Assembly: GCF_958298935.1 (NCBI RefSeq)
Contig: NC_084943.1
Location: 7,326,001-7,390,000 of the forward strand
Length of the DNA stretch: 64,000 bases
Reading direction: 5' to 3'
Origin: Phragmites australis
Lineage: Eukaryota > Streptophyta > Magnoliopsida > Poales > Poaceae
Made by a program: the position numbers and the translations under genes. Under the pieces are notes generated by a model. That model worked only from the letters and a program-made list of their open reading frames with translations, had not been told where the DNA came from and made no database searches. Positions 21,924 through 33,433 of this stretch are shown here, one piece after another. Each line of letters starts with the position of its first letter. The first letter of the stretch is position 1.

Positions 21924-24900
21924 ATGTGCGTGGACTACACCGACCTAAATAAGGCTTGCCCTAAAGATCCCTTCCCCTTACCTCGCATTGATCAAATTAT
22001 AGATGCAACTGCGGGATGCGATCTTTTATGCTTTTTAGATGCAAACTCTGGGTATCACCAGATCCGCATGGCTGTAGGGGACGAGGAAAAAACTGCTTTT
22101 ACCACCCCGGTGGGGACTTATTGCTACATGTCAATGCCTTTTGGCCTGCGCAACGCTGGATCCTCCTTCCAGCGTGCTATTCGCATTACGCTTGACTCGC
22201 AGGTTGATCACAACGTCGAAGCTTACATCGACGATCTCGTGGTTAAAACCCGAGACCGCGCCACCTTGCTCGAGGACCTTGCCGAGACTTTCAACAGTCT
22301 CCGCACTACTCGCCTCAAGCTCAACCCGGAGAAGTGTGTCTTCGGGGTGCCGGCGGGCAAGCTCCTTGGTTTCTTGGTTTCCGGCCGAGGAATCGAGGTC
22401 AATCCAGAGAAGATCCAGGCCATCGAGCTGATGCGACCCCCGGCTCGACTCAAAGAGGTCCAGCGTCTCACCGGCTGCATGGCAGCCCTCGGGCGCTTCA
22501 TCTCCAAGCTCGGGGAGCGAGGGCTCCCTCTCTTCAAGCTTCTGAAGAAAACCGGTCGTTTCGACTGGACGCCGGAGGCCGAGCAGGCCTTCCGCGACCT
22601 AAAGAAGTACCTCACTTCGCCACCCGTGCTAGTGGCTCCCTCTCAAGGTGAGCCCCTACTGCTCTACGTTTCGGCCACACCTCAGGTCGTGAGCATAGTG
22701 CTGGTGGTGGAGCGCGACGAGTGTTCAGGACCAGGTGCTGGGTCCCAGTTCCCAGAGGTCCCTGACCACTCACCTGTCCTCGCGGCTCCCCCTGGGCAAG
22801 GGGTCGAGCCCGAGCACGCTGCTCCTCCCAACCAGGGAGTCGAGCCCGAGTGCCCGGCCAGCCCCGACCATGCCGCCAAGCCTGGGGGCTGCGGCAGCCC
22901 CCCGGGTGGAGCCGCCGTCCAGGCTCACCGGGTGCAGCGACCGGTGTACTTTGTCAGTGAAGTCCTCCGGGAAGCCAAGACAAGATATCCCCAGGCACAG
23001 AAGCTGCTCTATGCCGTGCTCGTCGCTTCCCGGAAGCTGCGCCACTACTTCCAGGCGCACAAGGTTTCGGTGGTTACCACTTATCCACTGGGGCCCATTC
23101 TCCGGAACCGGGAAGGCACCGGGCGCGTGGTCAAATGGGCGGTAGAGCTGGTAGAGTTCGACCTACACTTCATCAGTCGCCAGGCAATCAAAAGCCAGGC
23201 GCTCTCCGACTTCTTGGCAGAGTGGACGCCCGTTCCCTACATCGTCCCGGAAGAGATCTCTGCCTATCCCGGGCACGACGCGCCCGGGTACTGGGTCATG
23301 CACTTCGACGGCTCCCTCTCGCTGAAAGGCGCAGGGGCCGGAGTGGTTCTCACCTCCCCAACGGGTGAAGAGCTCCTGTACGTCATGCAGTTGCAGTTCC
23401 GCGCATCCAACAACATGGCGGAGTATGAAGGTCTCATCGCCGGCCTCCGGGCTGCGGTGGGGCTCGGGATTCGTCGCCTCTTGGTCAAAGGGGATTCCCA
23501 ACTGGTCGTCAACCAGGTGTCTAAGGAGTACCAGTGCACGGATCCTCAAATGGCGGCGTACGTGACTGCGGTCAGGAAGCTCGAGAGGCGCTTCGATGGC
23601 CTGGAGTTGCGGCACATTCCTCGCCGCGACAACGCTCTGGCCGACGAGCTCTCTTGCCTGGCCTCCTCACGTGCGCGCGTCCCTGCCGGAGTCTTTGAAG
23701 AAAGACTCGCACGGCCTTCCGTCCTGCCTGCCGAACAGGATGAAGGGGAAACCTCGAACTCAATTCAGGGGACCCCGGCGGTGCCCTCAGTGGGAAGCCC
23801 CGTCAGGGCGCCGCCGTCCGGCGAGTGTGCTGCACTCGCCGAATGTTCTCAAGATGCCTCGTGGATGTCTGACATCCGAGGGTACTTGAAAGAAAAGTTC
23901 CTACCCGGGGATGAGGCGTCTGCCGAAAGAGTTGCTCGGCAGTCCAGACGCTATGCCATAGTAGATGGGGATCTCTACCGGCGTGGCGCAGGAGGTGTCC
24001 TCCTGAAATGCATCTCCCGGGCAGAAGGCGGCGATCTTCTCGCTGAGGTCCACGAGGGCGAGTGCGGTGGCCATTCATCGTTCCGCACGCTGGTCGGGAA
24101 GGCCTTCCGGCAAGGTTTCTACTGGCCTACAGCTCTCCAGGATGCTTCCGAGCTGGTTCGGCGCTGCAGGGCGTGCCAGTTCCACGCAAAGCAAATTCAC
24201 CAGCCAGCTCAGGCTCTTCATACCATTCCCCTGTCATGGCCTTTCGCGGTCTGGGGTTTGGACATTCTGGGTCCATTCCCTCGAGCAATCGGGGGCTATG
24301 CATACCTATATGTCGCCATCGACAAGTTCACCAAGTGGCCGGAGGCGGCCCCAGTCATCAAGGTGACCAAAAACACGGCGCTCCAGTTTATCCGCGGTAT
24401 CACCAGCCGCTTTGGCGTCCCGAACCGGATCATCACCGACAACGGCACCCAATTCACAAGTACCCTGTTCGGGGACTATTGCGAAGACCTCGGCATCAAG
24501 CTCTGCTTCGCCTCCGTCGCTCTTCCTCAGAGTAACGGGCAGGTCGAGCGCGCCAACGCGGAGATACTGAAGGGCCTCAAAACCCGGACCTATAACGTGC
24601 TCGCCAAGCACGGGAAGGGATGGGTGGACGAGCTGCCAGCCGTGCTATGGGCTAACCGGACTACGCCAAGCCGCGCCACCGGGGAGACTCCGTTCTTCCT
24701 CGTTTATGGCGCCGAGGCAGTCCTCCCCTCCGAGCTCACTCTGGGCTCCCCTCGAGTGCATGCATACTCTGAGGGTGAGCAGGAGCAGCAAAGGCGCGAC
24801 GACGTGGACTACCTGGAAGAGCGCCGGCGGCGTGCCGCCGTCCGGGCGGCTCGATACCAGCAGAATCTGCGGCGTTATCATCTGCGCCATGTCCGGGCCC

Positions 24901-25097
24901 GGTCTCTCGAGGTGGGGGACCTAGTTCTCCGACGCGTCCAGTCACGCGAAGGAATGAATAAGCTGTCCCCTGTGTGGGAAGGTCCCTTCACCGTGATCGC
25001 GGTCCCGCGGGCAGGTTCTTTCAGGTTGGCGACGGAGGAAGGACAGCCACTCCCGAATCCGTGGAACATCGAGCATCTCCGACGCTTCTACCCATAG
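21924..25097 (+). CDS. Element A pol: RT, RNase H, archaeal-type RNase H, integrase
   Basis: The frame is open from 21792, after a TAG at 21789-21791 that is CAG in element B. The first ATG is 21924, already inside RT, so the real product would begin upstream by readthrough. Counting from that ATG, RT has YIDD at 101-104. RT is followed by the Ty3 RNase H, interrupted by a Pro/Gly-rich insertion at about 264-336. A second RNase H follows, with D462, E500, D524 and a RRDNALAD segment. The integrase zinc site is H710, H717, C748, C751. The integrase catalytic triad is D780, D839, E875, an exact DD35E. A C-terminal GPF-type chromatin-targeting-like module follows. Having two RNases H is the mark of the Tat lineage of Ty3/gypsy elements. 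All catalytic residues visible are intact, so this pol is among the best preserved in the window. Confidence 0.93.
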   Translation: MCVDYTDLNKACPKDPFPLPRIDQIIDATAGCDLLCFLDANSGYHQIRMAVGDEEKTAFTTPVGTYCYMSMPFGLRNAGSSFQRAIRITLDSQVDHNVEAYIDDLVVKTRDRATLLEDLAETFNSLRTTRLKLNPEKCVFGVPAGKLLGFLVSGRGIEVNPEKIQAIELMRPPARLKEVQRLTGCMAALGRFISKLGERGLPLFKLLKKTGRFDWTPEAEQAFRDLKKYLTSPPVLVAPSQGEPLLLYVSATPQVVSIVLVVERDECSGPGAGSQFPEVPDHSPVLAAPPGQGVEPEHAAPPNQGVEPECPASPDHAAKPGGCGSPPGGAAVQAHRVQRPVYFVSEVLREAKTRYPQAQKLLYAVLVASRKLRHYFQAHKVSVVTTYPLGPILRNREGTGRVVKWAVELVEFDLHFISRQAIKSQALSDFLAEWTPVPYIVPEEISAYPGHDAPGYWVMHFDGSLSLKGAGAGVVLTSPTGEELLYVMQLQFRASNNMAEYEGLIAGLRAAVGLGIRRLLVKGDSQLVVNQVSKEYQCTDPQMAAYVTAVRKLERRFDGLELRHIPRRDNALADELSCLASSRARVPAGVFEERLARPSVLPAEQDEGETSNSIQGTPAVPSVGSPVRAPPSGECAALAECSQDASWMSDIRGYLKEKFLPGDEASAERVARQSRRYAIVDGDLYRRGAGGVLLKCISRAEGGDLLAEVHEGECGGHSSFRTLVGKAFRQGFYWPTALQDASELVRRCRACQFHAKQIHQPAQALHTIPLSWPFAVWGLDILGPFPRAIGGYAYLYVAIDKFTKWPEAAPVIKVTKNTALQFIRGITSRFGVPNRIITDNGTQFTSTLFGDYCEDLGIKLCFASVALPQSNGQVERANAEILKGLKTRTYNVLAKHGKGWVDELPAVLWANRTTPSRATGETPFFLVYGAEAVLPSELTLGSPRVHAYSEGEQEQQRRDDVDYLEERRRRAAVRAARYQQNLRRYHLRHVRARSLEVGDLVLRRVQSREGMNKLSPVWEGPFTVIAVPRAGSFRLATEEGQPLPNPWNIEHLRRFYP

Positions 25098-26578
25098 ATG
25101 GTTGTGCTCGCGGATCAGGTCAGCAAGGCCGGGGGCTTCTCCCCGCCCAGAACAGTCCGAGGGCTCCGTCCCTTGGGTAAGCCGCTGTCACCCAACTTTG
25201 TAAATATTACACATTCAATAAGCAATCGCTATGTCGAAATATTTTCTTGGATTCCGTATGTTTAATCTGTCTGGTGAGGTGCTCGGTTGTGCGAGAAAAA
25301 GTTCGCTCTCTCATTTTCCCCGCTGATAAAAGAATCCCAATTGGTATGCATGCGAGCAGTCGCCGCTGACTTACGTCCGGCATAGTAGGCTGTGGTGTTC
25401 GGTGTCGTGGCAGGCTCCCGGGCACTACCGAGCCTCGGGGTGCTCTGGGTAATCCCATCACTCGAGCTGCTCGAGTAGTCTGGAGCTCAGGCCCCCGGAG
25501 CGGGCTGTCGGTGCCCGGTCTGGTCTGTCATACCCGGGCGCCACCAAACTATAGGACCTCTGGGTTATGCCTCTGACCGCTCTTGTCCACCGGTTTGGGC
25601 GTTTAAGAGGTCTCGGGTCGAAAACGAGAGCAGTCTGTAGCAAGTACCGCACTAACAGAGCGCACCAGATAAAGAAATTCTATATTTTCTCTTAAGTCAC
25701 AGGCTGGCAATCGCGAGCAGTTCGACCGCGAGGGCTTCAATGCCCCGGTCTCTGGTCGGCCCCAAGGGTCCTCGGGTGGTCCTACCACTTAGGCATGGGT
25801 GGTCGAGATCACCCGACCCCGGAAGCCTCGTATGCCTCTGGGCGCTCGGGCGCTCCGTTGAAAGAACCAAGTCCCCGGGCACCCGAGCTCGGAAGCACAC
25901 CCCTCCTGGATCGGTTGGCCAGAAGGCCGACAGCTGTCCGGTGAGTGGTTATGTTCAGACAAGTCTGTTTTCAGTAAGTTTATGTTCCCGAGTCATTCTC
26001 GGGGGCTCTCGCGTTTTAATCTGTTCGGCGAGGTGGTCTCCTCGCACGTAAAACCCTGCCGCGTGTCTACTCTTTCCCAGAACGACAGAGCGGTTTATAG
26101 AAGGGAGTACCGCGCGTGCGGTAATGTCTGATCGAAGCCCTTCGCGGTGGTCGTGGTGTTCGGTCCGCTTTTAAGGACCCCGAGCACTACCGAGTCCTCG
26201 GGTGCCCTGGGTAATCCTATCGCTCGAGCTGCTCGAGTAGTCCGGAGCTCAGGCCTCGGGGGCGGGCTGTCAGTGCTCGGTCCGGCCCGTTTTAAGCCCG
26301 GGCACCACCGGACCACGAGGACTCTTGGTCACATTCTCGCCCGCACGCGTCTCCCGTCTACTAACTGAGTGGTCGCAAAGTGAAAAAATGTTCACCGGGC
26401 ACGGCGTGTTCCGTGCTGGATCGATCTATCTCCCGAGCAAGGAAGTCTATGTTTTTGTTTCTTGACTTAGGCAGTACGGACTCGCGGGAGCTCGAGGGCT
26501 GACTACACCAGCAACAGCGATCGGGACAACTTCTATCCTTACAATCATCAAGACGACAAAAAAAAAGCTACAAGGGAT
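25098..26578 (+). other. Element A 3' untranslated region with duplicated palindromic segment
   Basis: No coding frame is supported. Two diverged direct copies lie at about 25392-25567 and 26153-26330. Each holds gtggtgttcgg, 'actaccgag', a 'gggtaatcc.atc.' step, then CTCGAGCTGCTCGAGTAG and an 'ggctgtc.gtgc.cggtc' tail. The CTCGAG pairs make a short palindrome. Element B has the same two segments at about 43898-44075 and 44664-44800, so they belong to the family. Confidence 0.75.
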
Positions 26579-26914
26579 TTAGTCGGCGGCGGAGGCGTCG
26601 GCTGAATCCTCCGAGTCGTCCCCAGGGGCTGGCGGCGGCGGCACCTCTCGCCTGAAGCCAGCCGCCACCACGGCGGTGGTGCTCCGGACCGCTTCCCGGG
26701 CGGCCTCTCCCTCAGCCTCGACCACTCCCTCCTGCGCCGGCTCCAGCGGGAAGTTCGGGTCCCTGCTTCGGTAGCAGGCCAGGACGTGCTCGGCCACTGC
26801 ATGTGCCAAGCCACGTCCCTCCCGGCCAGCGAGTTCCTGGACCGCCCAAGGCAGGGCCTCAAGGCGCTCGCAGACCTGCTACAGCCCCAACACTTGTCGT
26901 GCGGGGCTGTCGCT

Positions 26915-29758
26915 CTACTGATCTTCAACGAGCCGCCCAAGGCCACCCTTCTCTACGGCCCGCCTCATCCGCCGGAGTATGTCTTCCAGCATAAGCTGCA
27001 GGTTGACCCGCGAGACAAAAGCGTTCTCGACCTTCTCCTTGGCGGCCCGCAGCTGCGCCTCAAGTCCCTGGTCCCCGGCCTGCTTCGCCTTGGCCACCAT
27101 CTCGGATAAAGCGCGTTCACGGGCGGTCAATTCCGCCTCGTGCTTCGCGTTCTGCTCCGCCCTGGTAGCCGTGGTCGCTGCCGCCGCAGCAGCCTCACCC
27201 TCTCGACGACTCAGTTCGCCTTCTCGGCGACTCAGCTTGCCCTCCCGCCGGGCCAGCGCATCCTCCTGCTGGGCCACCGAATCCTCCCGAGCACTGAGAT
27301 CCGACGCCGACAACTCATTGTCCACCTCCCGGATGGAGACGTCCTCCTCCCAGCGGCGGATCTCTTCTCTGATCTTCCGGAGGTCGTCTTCCCAGCGCTG
27401 GAGGTCGGCACGCGTCTTCTCGGCCGCGCCCTCCCTGCGGGTCAGCTCGGCTTGCCGCTCCTCCGCCGCCTGCTCCCGAGCTGCAACTGCCACCTCCCTC
27501 TCCTGCGCCTGCCCCATCCGGGCAAGGGCCTCGGCAGCTTGCTGCTTCGACGCCTCGGCCAGGCGGGCGGCGTCTTCTCGTTCCCGTGCGGCTTCTGCCC
27601 GCACGGTCTTCAAAATTTCTTGTTCCCGCGTGGCTTCCGCACGGATGTCTTCTAGGAGCTTCTGCTCCCGCGTGGCCGCCGCACGGGCCTCCTCCTGGGC
27701 GCCCGCCAGCTGCGCCTTCTCCAATGCCAGACGGGCGCGCTCGGCCTCGAGCTCCCTCTCCTTAGCGTCCACCACTGCGCCCAGCCGCCCAACCGCTACC
27801 TGGAAGCCTTCGATGGCGGCCAGGAAGGGATCGGCGGGCTGGCCGGGCGCCGGTGGGGCCCAGGCCTCTCCGCAGAGTGCCTCCGGGGGGTCCGAGCTCT
27901 CTACAAGGCCCTGCCCCGTCATCCGCCTCGGGCTCTCCGCGCCCGGGGTAGGTTCCGCCAGCGCTGAAGACTCGGACGGCGGCCGCGTTCCCGCATCGAC
28001 CGCCCTGTCCACCGGCCCCGGCAAAACATCCATTTCCACCGTCCTCCGCCCTGGGCTCTCCACGCCCGGGGTAGGTTCCGCCGGCGCCAAGGATTCGGAC
28101 AGTTGCTCCGTCCTCCTTTCGGCCGCCGCCTCCGCCTCTCTCCCAGTGGCCGCCACGACAATAGGCGCCTCCGCCGTTCCTGTGCCCGTCTCCATCGACA
28201 CAGTCGGCGGGCTCGGCCCTGGCCTTGGCCCCCGCGCCTTCTCCGTCGTTGTGGCGCCCACGGCCGGCCTACGGGAGACAGATGAAAAATGTCAAAGCTT
28301 AGTTCGGGCCAGAAATGCCCAGGAAAAAGCAAGAAAGGAGACTCACCGATACTGCCACTTAGCCGCTGGGAGCCTGAAGTCCGGGTCCGACGCTGTTGGT
28401 CCGGATTCCTCCCGCCGCCTCTTCCGCTGCGGGCTCGGCGGGGTCGCTGCGCTTGCCTCAGGTGCAGCTGCGCGGGTCTCAGGTACCGCCACGCGGGTCG
28501 CGGGCGCCGGCCCCGGCCCCATCCGCTCCAGCCGCGGCTCCAGCACCGGGAATGCCGCCGCTGCCGTTGGCGACGGCGGAGAGTCCGGCACTAGAATCAG
28601 GGCCCGGGGACGCTTTCCCCGGTCTCCCGGCGCCACCTCCACGGCAATTTCGGAGGCGCCCTCCTCTCTGGCACGGCGGCTGCTGCATGCTGCGGCCCCG
28701 TCGCCCGCCCCCGCCGAGCTGTTTGTTGCCTCCTCGCCGAGCAGCTCCTCCAATCCGGGGAGTTCGGAGGCTTCGGGACTCCGGCTCCTCGGCTGGTCCA
28801 CGGGCCCCTGGGCGTCGAACTCCGGCAGCCTCGCCATGATGGCCACCCGGTCGGGGTTGGCGCAGAGTGCCATCTCCGGCCACGGGAGTTCCGCCCGGCC
28901 CATGTCCTCCGTTCCGGTGATCACCCTTGTCATCCCCCGCAGTTCCGCCAGCCCCAGATCCCAGCTCGCGCCGATCTGGGTCCTGGTGATGTCCTCCGGC
29001 CCGGTGTAGAACCAACTCGGCCGGGCCCGCTCCCGCAGAGGCGCCAGGCGACGGCGCAGGAAATCCACCACCACCATAACGGAAGTCAGCCCGGAATCGC
29101 GCAGAAATCGGATGCGCTCCAACACCGGCTCCAGCCTCGCGTCTTCTGGCGGCGGCGCCTCCCACGTCGATCGCCAAGGTTCCGCCGCCACCGCTGGCAG
29201 TTTAAGGCGCTCATGGGGGTCGACGTCGACGAAGAACCAGTCCCGTCGCCACTCCTCCCACTTGCTGCGCAGCACCTGGGGAATGTAATGATCCCCTAGG
29301 CCATCCCGGAGCCGAAGGTTGCAGCACCCCGCGACGTCCACCGTGGAGTGCCCCCTCTTCTTCCCCACCGGCCGAAGGACGAAGAAATGGCGAAGCAGCG
29401 TCGTCGAAGGCGCCACCCCCACGAACATTTCGCAGAAATGCGCGAAGACCGCCAACACCACCACGGAGTTGGGGCTTAAGTGCACCAGTTGAATGCCGTA
29501 CGTCTCCAGCACTTGCAGGAAGAAGGTGGAGAACGGCGGCACCAACTCCGCCGCCACGAAAGAGGTGAAGAGGACGATCCGCCCTGGGACGGTAATCGCC
29601 GGCGTCAGGCTCGCCGGCGTCACCACCACATCACCTGTTTGCCCCTCCGGCACCAGCAGCTTTCTGATCTTGTCCGCCGCCTCCTCGTTCCTCAGACGAG
29701 ACTCTGGCAAGATGCTGTCCGTAGCCTTGTCCCGGCGTCCTCCTCCAGCCCTCGTCAT
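26915..29758 (-). CDS. Spliced antisense gene of element A: Transposase_28-like plus coiled coil, 921 aa
   Basis: It is read against gag-pol. The ATG is at 29758 (MTRAGGG) and exon 1 runs 29758-28347. A 78-bp intron (28346-28269) begins GTGAGT and ends CCGTAG. Exon 2 runs 28268-26915. The joined phases give 921 residues without a stop. Residues about 58-230 match the pattern of the plant family called 'putative gypsy type transposon' (Pfam Transposase_28): a 'PPFSTFFLQVLETYGIQLVHL' type core with 'LAVFAHFCEMFVG'. A Pro/Glu/Ser-rich linker follows, then a long heptad-rich coiled coil rich in Glu, Arg and Ala. Beyond the TAG at 26915, the same frame continues to about 26579 past a second TAG, ending in an acidic tail. 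The ancestral protein was therefore probably about 110 residues longer. Antisense genes here are known from Tat elements such as Grande. The function is unknown. Confidence 0.8.
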
Positions 29759-29907
29759 CTCGACAAGAATGAAAGGTGTTTTGACGGTGGAAAGAGAGAG
29801 AGAAGGAAGAATGCTCCGGTCACCTGAGAATTTCCTAAGGGCTTCAAAGCACAAAGAGCGCAAGAGCAAGAAAGCGCAAAGAGGGGGACGGACCGATCCT
29901 ATCCCCC

Positions 29908-29917
29908 TTTTTTATAT
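29908..29917 (-). promoter_or_regulatory. TATA box for the antisense gene
   Basis: The minus strand reads gatataaaaaagg here, about 150-160 bp upstream of the antisense ATG at 29758. This suggests the antisense gene has its own RNA polymerase II promoter inside the element, independent of the LTR. It is a motif call only. Confidence 0.5.
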
Positions 29918-30260
29918 CTCGAAAGTTCAAAAACCGTCGCTCAAACGGTTCGCTCGGCGAAGCGTCGCCTCGATCGGCGCAACCGCCTGGCAAATCTCCT
30001 GCCAATCGCGCAATGTCAGCGGCTGCCAGGCGTATTTTCCTCGATCTGCGCGGCGACCGCGCGTGCCGCCCGTACGGTCATCCTATCCTTCGGAAGTTGT
30101 GTGGACCCGCATCCACTCATTTTTCCCGTTGGGGCGTACTTGAGGTCTGGGTCCGCAAGAGCCACCTCTCGAAAGCCTGCCGCATGGCGTCTGTGCCAGC
30201 CTCGGCCTCGGCCGCGACAAAGGGCCCATCCGCAGTCTCCGTGCCATCGCCTAACCAATG

Positions 30261-30274
30261 GGCCCGGGGGCTAC
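30261..30274 (+). other. Element A polypurine tract region
   Basis: The sequence ggcccgggggctac directly precedes the 3' LTR start at 30275, where plus-strand priming is expected. The purine run is short (ggggg). Confidence 0.55.
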
Positions 30275-31885
30275 TGTCGGTGTATCAGGAACCAGGGGTC
30301 CCTGAGTCCCGAGACCGGACCGGCCGTCCGCCACGCGTCACCATCCCGCGAGGTCCACCCTGCGAGATAAGAAAAAGCTAAGTCCCGGGAGAAGGTGCTC
30401 GGAGCCACCGCCTCTGGTTCCCGAGCACCCCAGTTCCCTGATGATCCCCAGAGTCCAAGTACCGGGAACGAAGTGCTCGGAAGGATTCTCGCCTACCCCC
30501 GAGTACTGTATTCCCCCGATGATCCAAACAGCCGAGTGCTCGGGAGAGAGTGCTCGGGGCTGCACGTGGCAGCCCCCGAGGACTCGGTTCCCCGAAGGTC
30601 TCCCCCAAGTGCTCGGGAGAGAGTGCTCGGGGCTGCACGTGGCAGCCCTCGAGGACTCGGTTTCCCGAAGGTCTCCCCCAAGTGCTCGAGAGAGAGTGCT
30701 CGGGGCTGCACGTGGCGGCCCCCAAGGACTCGGTTCCCCGAAGGTCTCCCCCAAGTGCTCGGGAGAGAGTGCTCGGGGCTGCACGTGGCGGCCCCCGAGG
30801 ACTCGATTCCCCGAAGGTCTCCCCCAAGTGCTCGGGAGAGAGTGCTCGGGGCTGCACGTGGCGGCCCCTGAGGACTCGGTTCCCCGAAGGTCTCCCCCAA
30901 GTGCTCGGGAGAGAGTGCTCGGGCCTGCACGTGGCAGCCCCCGAGGACTCGGTTCCCCGAAGGTTCGCGCAAGATCGTCCGACGACCCAAGGGATCCCAT
31001 CGTCGAGGTGTCAGCCAGTCAAAGGCCCAATACCGCATTTAATAGGCACGCGCGGCCTGACATCCTGATATCCTGCACATTCTCAGCTGCCCACGCCCTA
31101 GTATCAGATCCTGCCATGCTCTGGCAGGGGGGCGTGGGTCCATTAAATGCACAGGTCCCGTCCGGTTTCACCTGGGTGCCTCGGGATAGCGTTGCCAAAA
31201 TCGAAGCGCTCCGCCTGCCACCCTGCCCTGACAGAAGAACAAGACAGGGTGGGCGCACCGAGCACCTCTGTGGCTACCCGGTGAGCCCTCTTAATGACGC
31301 CGGAGGACATCCGCAGTGGCGGGTGGACAGATGCACGCCGCATTTTTCCACCGCCCCTCTCACTTCGCCGAAACGGAATGATGACGCCTTTCTCCGTGGC
31401 ACCTTGGCGTTCGTGCCCCCTCTTTCCCATTCTGGATAAGTCGAGGTCGGCGCGCCTATAAAAGGAAAGAGAGCGAAGCCAAGAGACAGACGAAGCTAGA
31501 CAGAACGAGATCAAGAGAAGAGACCGAAAAATCAAGGTGAACAAGGCAAGAAAGCCCCGACAATCCTCAAGAAGCATACGAGAGCCTCAAGCTCTCTGTA
31601 GACGGCTCACCCCTGTAACCAGATACATCCTTGGAGAATTCCCTTCAAGGAGAGATATAACACTTACACAGGAGTAGGGTGTTACGCCCCCGCGCGGCCC
31701 GAACCTGTCTAAATCCCAGTGCACCCATCTTTCTTGCACTAGGTCGATCATCTCCCACCACCAGCCATTGCATTTATTTTCGTTCCCATTTATTTCCCAG
31801 ACAAGCTCGTTCAGGATCATCCCCCGGCCGAATCTTTAAAAAGGGGTCTCTCGGGATCCCTGCGACAGGAGTTCATCCTCCGACA
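30275..31885 (+). repeat. Element A, 3' LTR (1611 bp)
   Basis: It has the same TGTCGG..CCGACA ends as the 5' LTR. It is 366 bp shorter. Five fewer 73-bp units account for 365 bp, and a shorter C-run near 31822 for the last base. The LTR TATA box is at 31457-31463. The right target duplication actag follows at 31886. Confidence 0.95.
30536..30973 (+). repeat. 73-bp tandem array in 3' LTR of A, 6 units
   Basis: Units start at 30536, 30609, 30682, 30755, 30828 and 30901. They carry more private substitutions than the 5' array (for example ctcgagagag at 30687, gtttcccg at 30659, cccctgagg at 30866). The last unit is the same as the last unit of the 5' array. Confidence 0.96.
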
Positions 31886-31890
31886 ACTAG

Positions 31891-32195
31891 TGTATTTAGA
31901 TGAAATATTTTATTTTTATTTTAAATCTAAAATAGATATTTAAATTATTTTATTTTAATATACAAATATCAAATTAATTTGGTTCATTACAGGAAGACGA
32001 AGGCCAATGTTGTGTTTGGTTTGTGATCTAACGTATCTAGCTAAAATTTGGTCGTACCTCAATTATTTGGCTTGTGTTTAATTTGTGAACAAAATTTAGT
32101 TGCGTCCAAAAGAAATTTGGCTGGCCTATCCAACATCGAAGCAGAGTGTTTTAGCTAGATTTGTGCGCCGCAATTTTGGCTTAGCCGCATGGCCC
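31891..32195. other. Intergenic, AT-rich
   Basis: No gene seen. Tracts such as tgtttggtttgtg suggest further eroded MITE ends, but no pair could be matched. Confidence 0.35.
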
Positions 32196-32204
32196 GCCGT
32201 ATCC

Positions 32205-32639
32205 GGACTCAGATCCTCTGCATTACAGTTCTCTGCATTAAGTGAATGTGCACCGTCCGGATAAAAACGGAGAGCTCAGATCTATCGCTACAGTACCCTG
32301 TGAACAGTAAGCACGCTGTTACAGTAATATTAATTAATGCAGGCTACTGTATCTGTCGACTCATTACACTGTTTACACAGTGATTCTATGCATTAATAGA
32401 GATTAAGACCATCCTCAACAGAGTCTCTAAATCTGTAAATTCCAGTGCTACAGTACTTTGCGGTCTACTGAAGCACTAGAAATTCATCTCCAACAGACTC
32501 TCTATCCAGTGATACAGTACTACTACAGTGTTAAGGATAGAGGATTCTGTAATAGTGATAGGGGATGCTGTAATAATATTTTGAGGATGAAAATTTGAAG
32601 TAATTGTTGGAGATGGTCTAAGGCAGAGGATCCGGGTCC
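32205..32639. mobile_element. Mutator-type MITE with perfect 9-bp target duplication
   Basis: The target duplication gccgtatcc occurs at 32196-32204 and 32640-32648. The inverted termini are ggactcagatcctctgc on the left and gcagaggatccgggtcc on the right (two mismatches over 17). A 9-bp duplication is characteristic of Mutator-like elements. A second MITE (32407-32618) is nested inside, so the original length was about 220 bp. Confidence 0.8.
32407..32618. mobile_element. Tourist-like MITE nested in the Mutator-type MITE
   Basis: It is flanked by TAA at 32404-32406 and 32619-32621. The ends are gaccatcctcaacag and gttggagatggtc, inverted repeats of the 'ggtcatctccaacag' type. On the minus strand its interior ('attacagcatcccctatcactattacag') matches the element at 53684-54020, so both belong to one family in opposite orientation. 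Confidence 0.85.
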
Positions 32640-32648
32640 GCCGTATCC

Positions 32649-33148
32649 ACATGCCATGAATGGTGCATTTAATGCATGGCTTTTAGTATTATCAAGTTTC
32701 TAATAAGATCCTATTTGCTAAATTGTACATCTAATTATAAATTCGTTCGTATCACTGTATTTCTTATGATTTAATCTACAAAATAAGACCTCATTTGAAT
32801 ATATTTTAACATAAAAAATTAATAATGTGGACCCTACATGTCATACTCACCGTTTTAAAATATTTTAGTCTGGCAACAATCCAAACACCAATTTTACTTT
32901 CGTCTATTATAAAGACCTAATTTTAGCTTGCTACGAACCAAGCATTACTTTTTTATCTTGAATTTAGCCCTACCTAAATTTAGTCATAGCCGATATTTGA
33001 CCAGGCTTTTTTTTGTCTACAACCAAATAGCCCCTAAATCTTCACCAGGTGGACACCATCTCGACGTCATCAAGTGCCTACACCAACAGGTTACGTAGGA
33101 ACCCAACCATATGTCCAAGAAAACATGATCAAATCTATAGAAGATCAA
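32649..33148. other. Intergenic, AT-rich
   Basis: No gene recognised. The end at about 33010-33050 (ctacaaccaaatagccc) resembles a MITE terminus without a confirmed partner. Confidence 0.35.
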
Positions 33149-33433
33149 GGGCTGTTTGGTGTGTGGTCTCAATGAGGCCAGCTAAAGTTTGGTTATAGTT
33201 AAAGTTAAGGCTGTGTTAAAATTGGGCTATATAAATAACGTTTGGTTTGAGATTAAGTTAATTTTGACCATCAAAATTGACATGGTTGTTTTTGAGCGTT
33301 CGAGTTTTAAACAGAAATCCTGTAAAAAAAATTAATTGGCCAAATATTTATATGATATAACGAAAATTTAATCTCAAACCAAACGGATATAACATTTTCG
33401 ATTAACTCACTGAGGTCACAAACCAAGTAGCCC
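33149..33433. mobile_element. MITE with about 29-bp terminal inverted repeats
   Basis: The left end gggctgtttggtgtgtggtc and the reverse complement of the right end (gggctacttggtttgtgacc) pair with few mismatches, and pairing extends into ctca.tgag. The target duplication is unclear, so the superfamily is open. PIF/Harbinger or hAT are both possible. Confidence 0.7.

Noticed and set aside
26979..29009. 676-codon plus-strand frame, Ser/Ala-rich
   Set aside because: It is the mirror of the coiled-coil gene on the minus strand and runs through that gene's intron. Its composition is what the opposite strand of Glu/Arg-rich codons gives, and no domain is visible.
30016..30258. Short minus-strand frame upstream of the antisense gene
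   Set aside because: It has no motif, and it lies upstream of the TATA box, between it and the polypurine tract. It is more likely non-coding.
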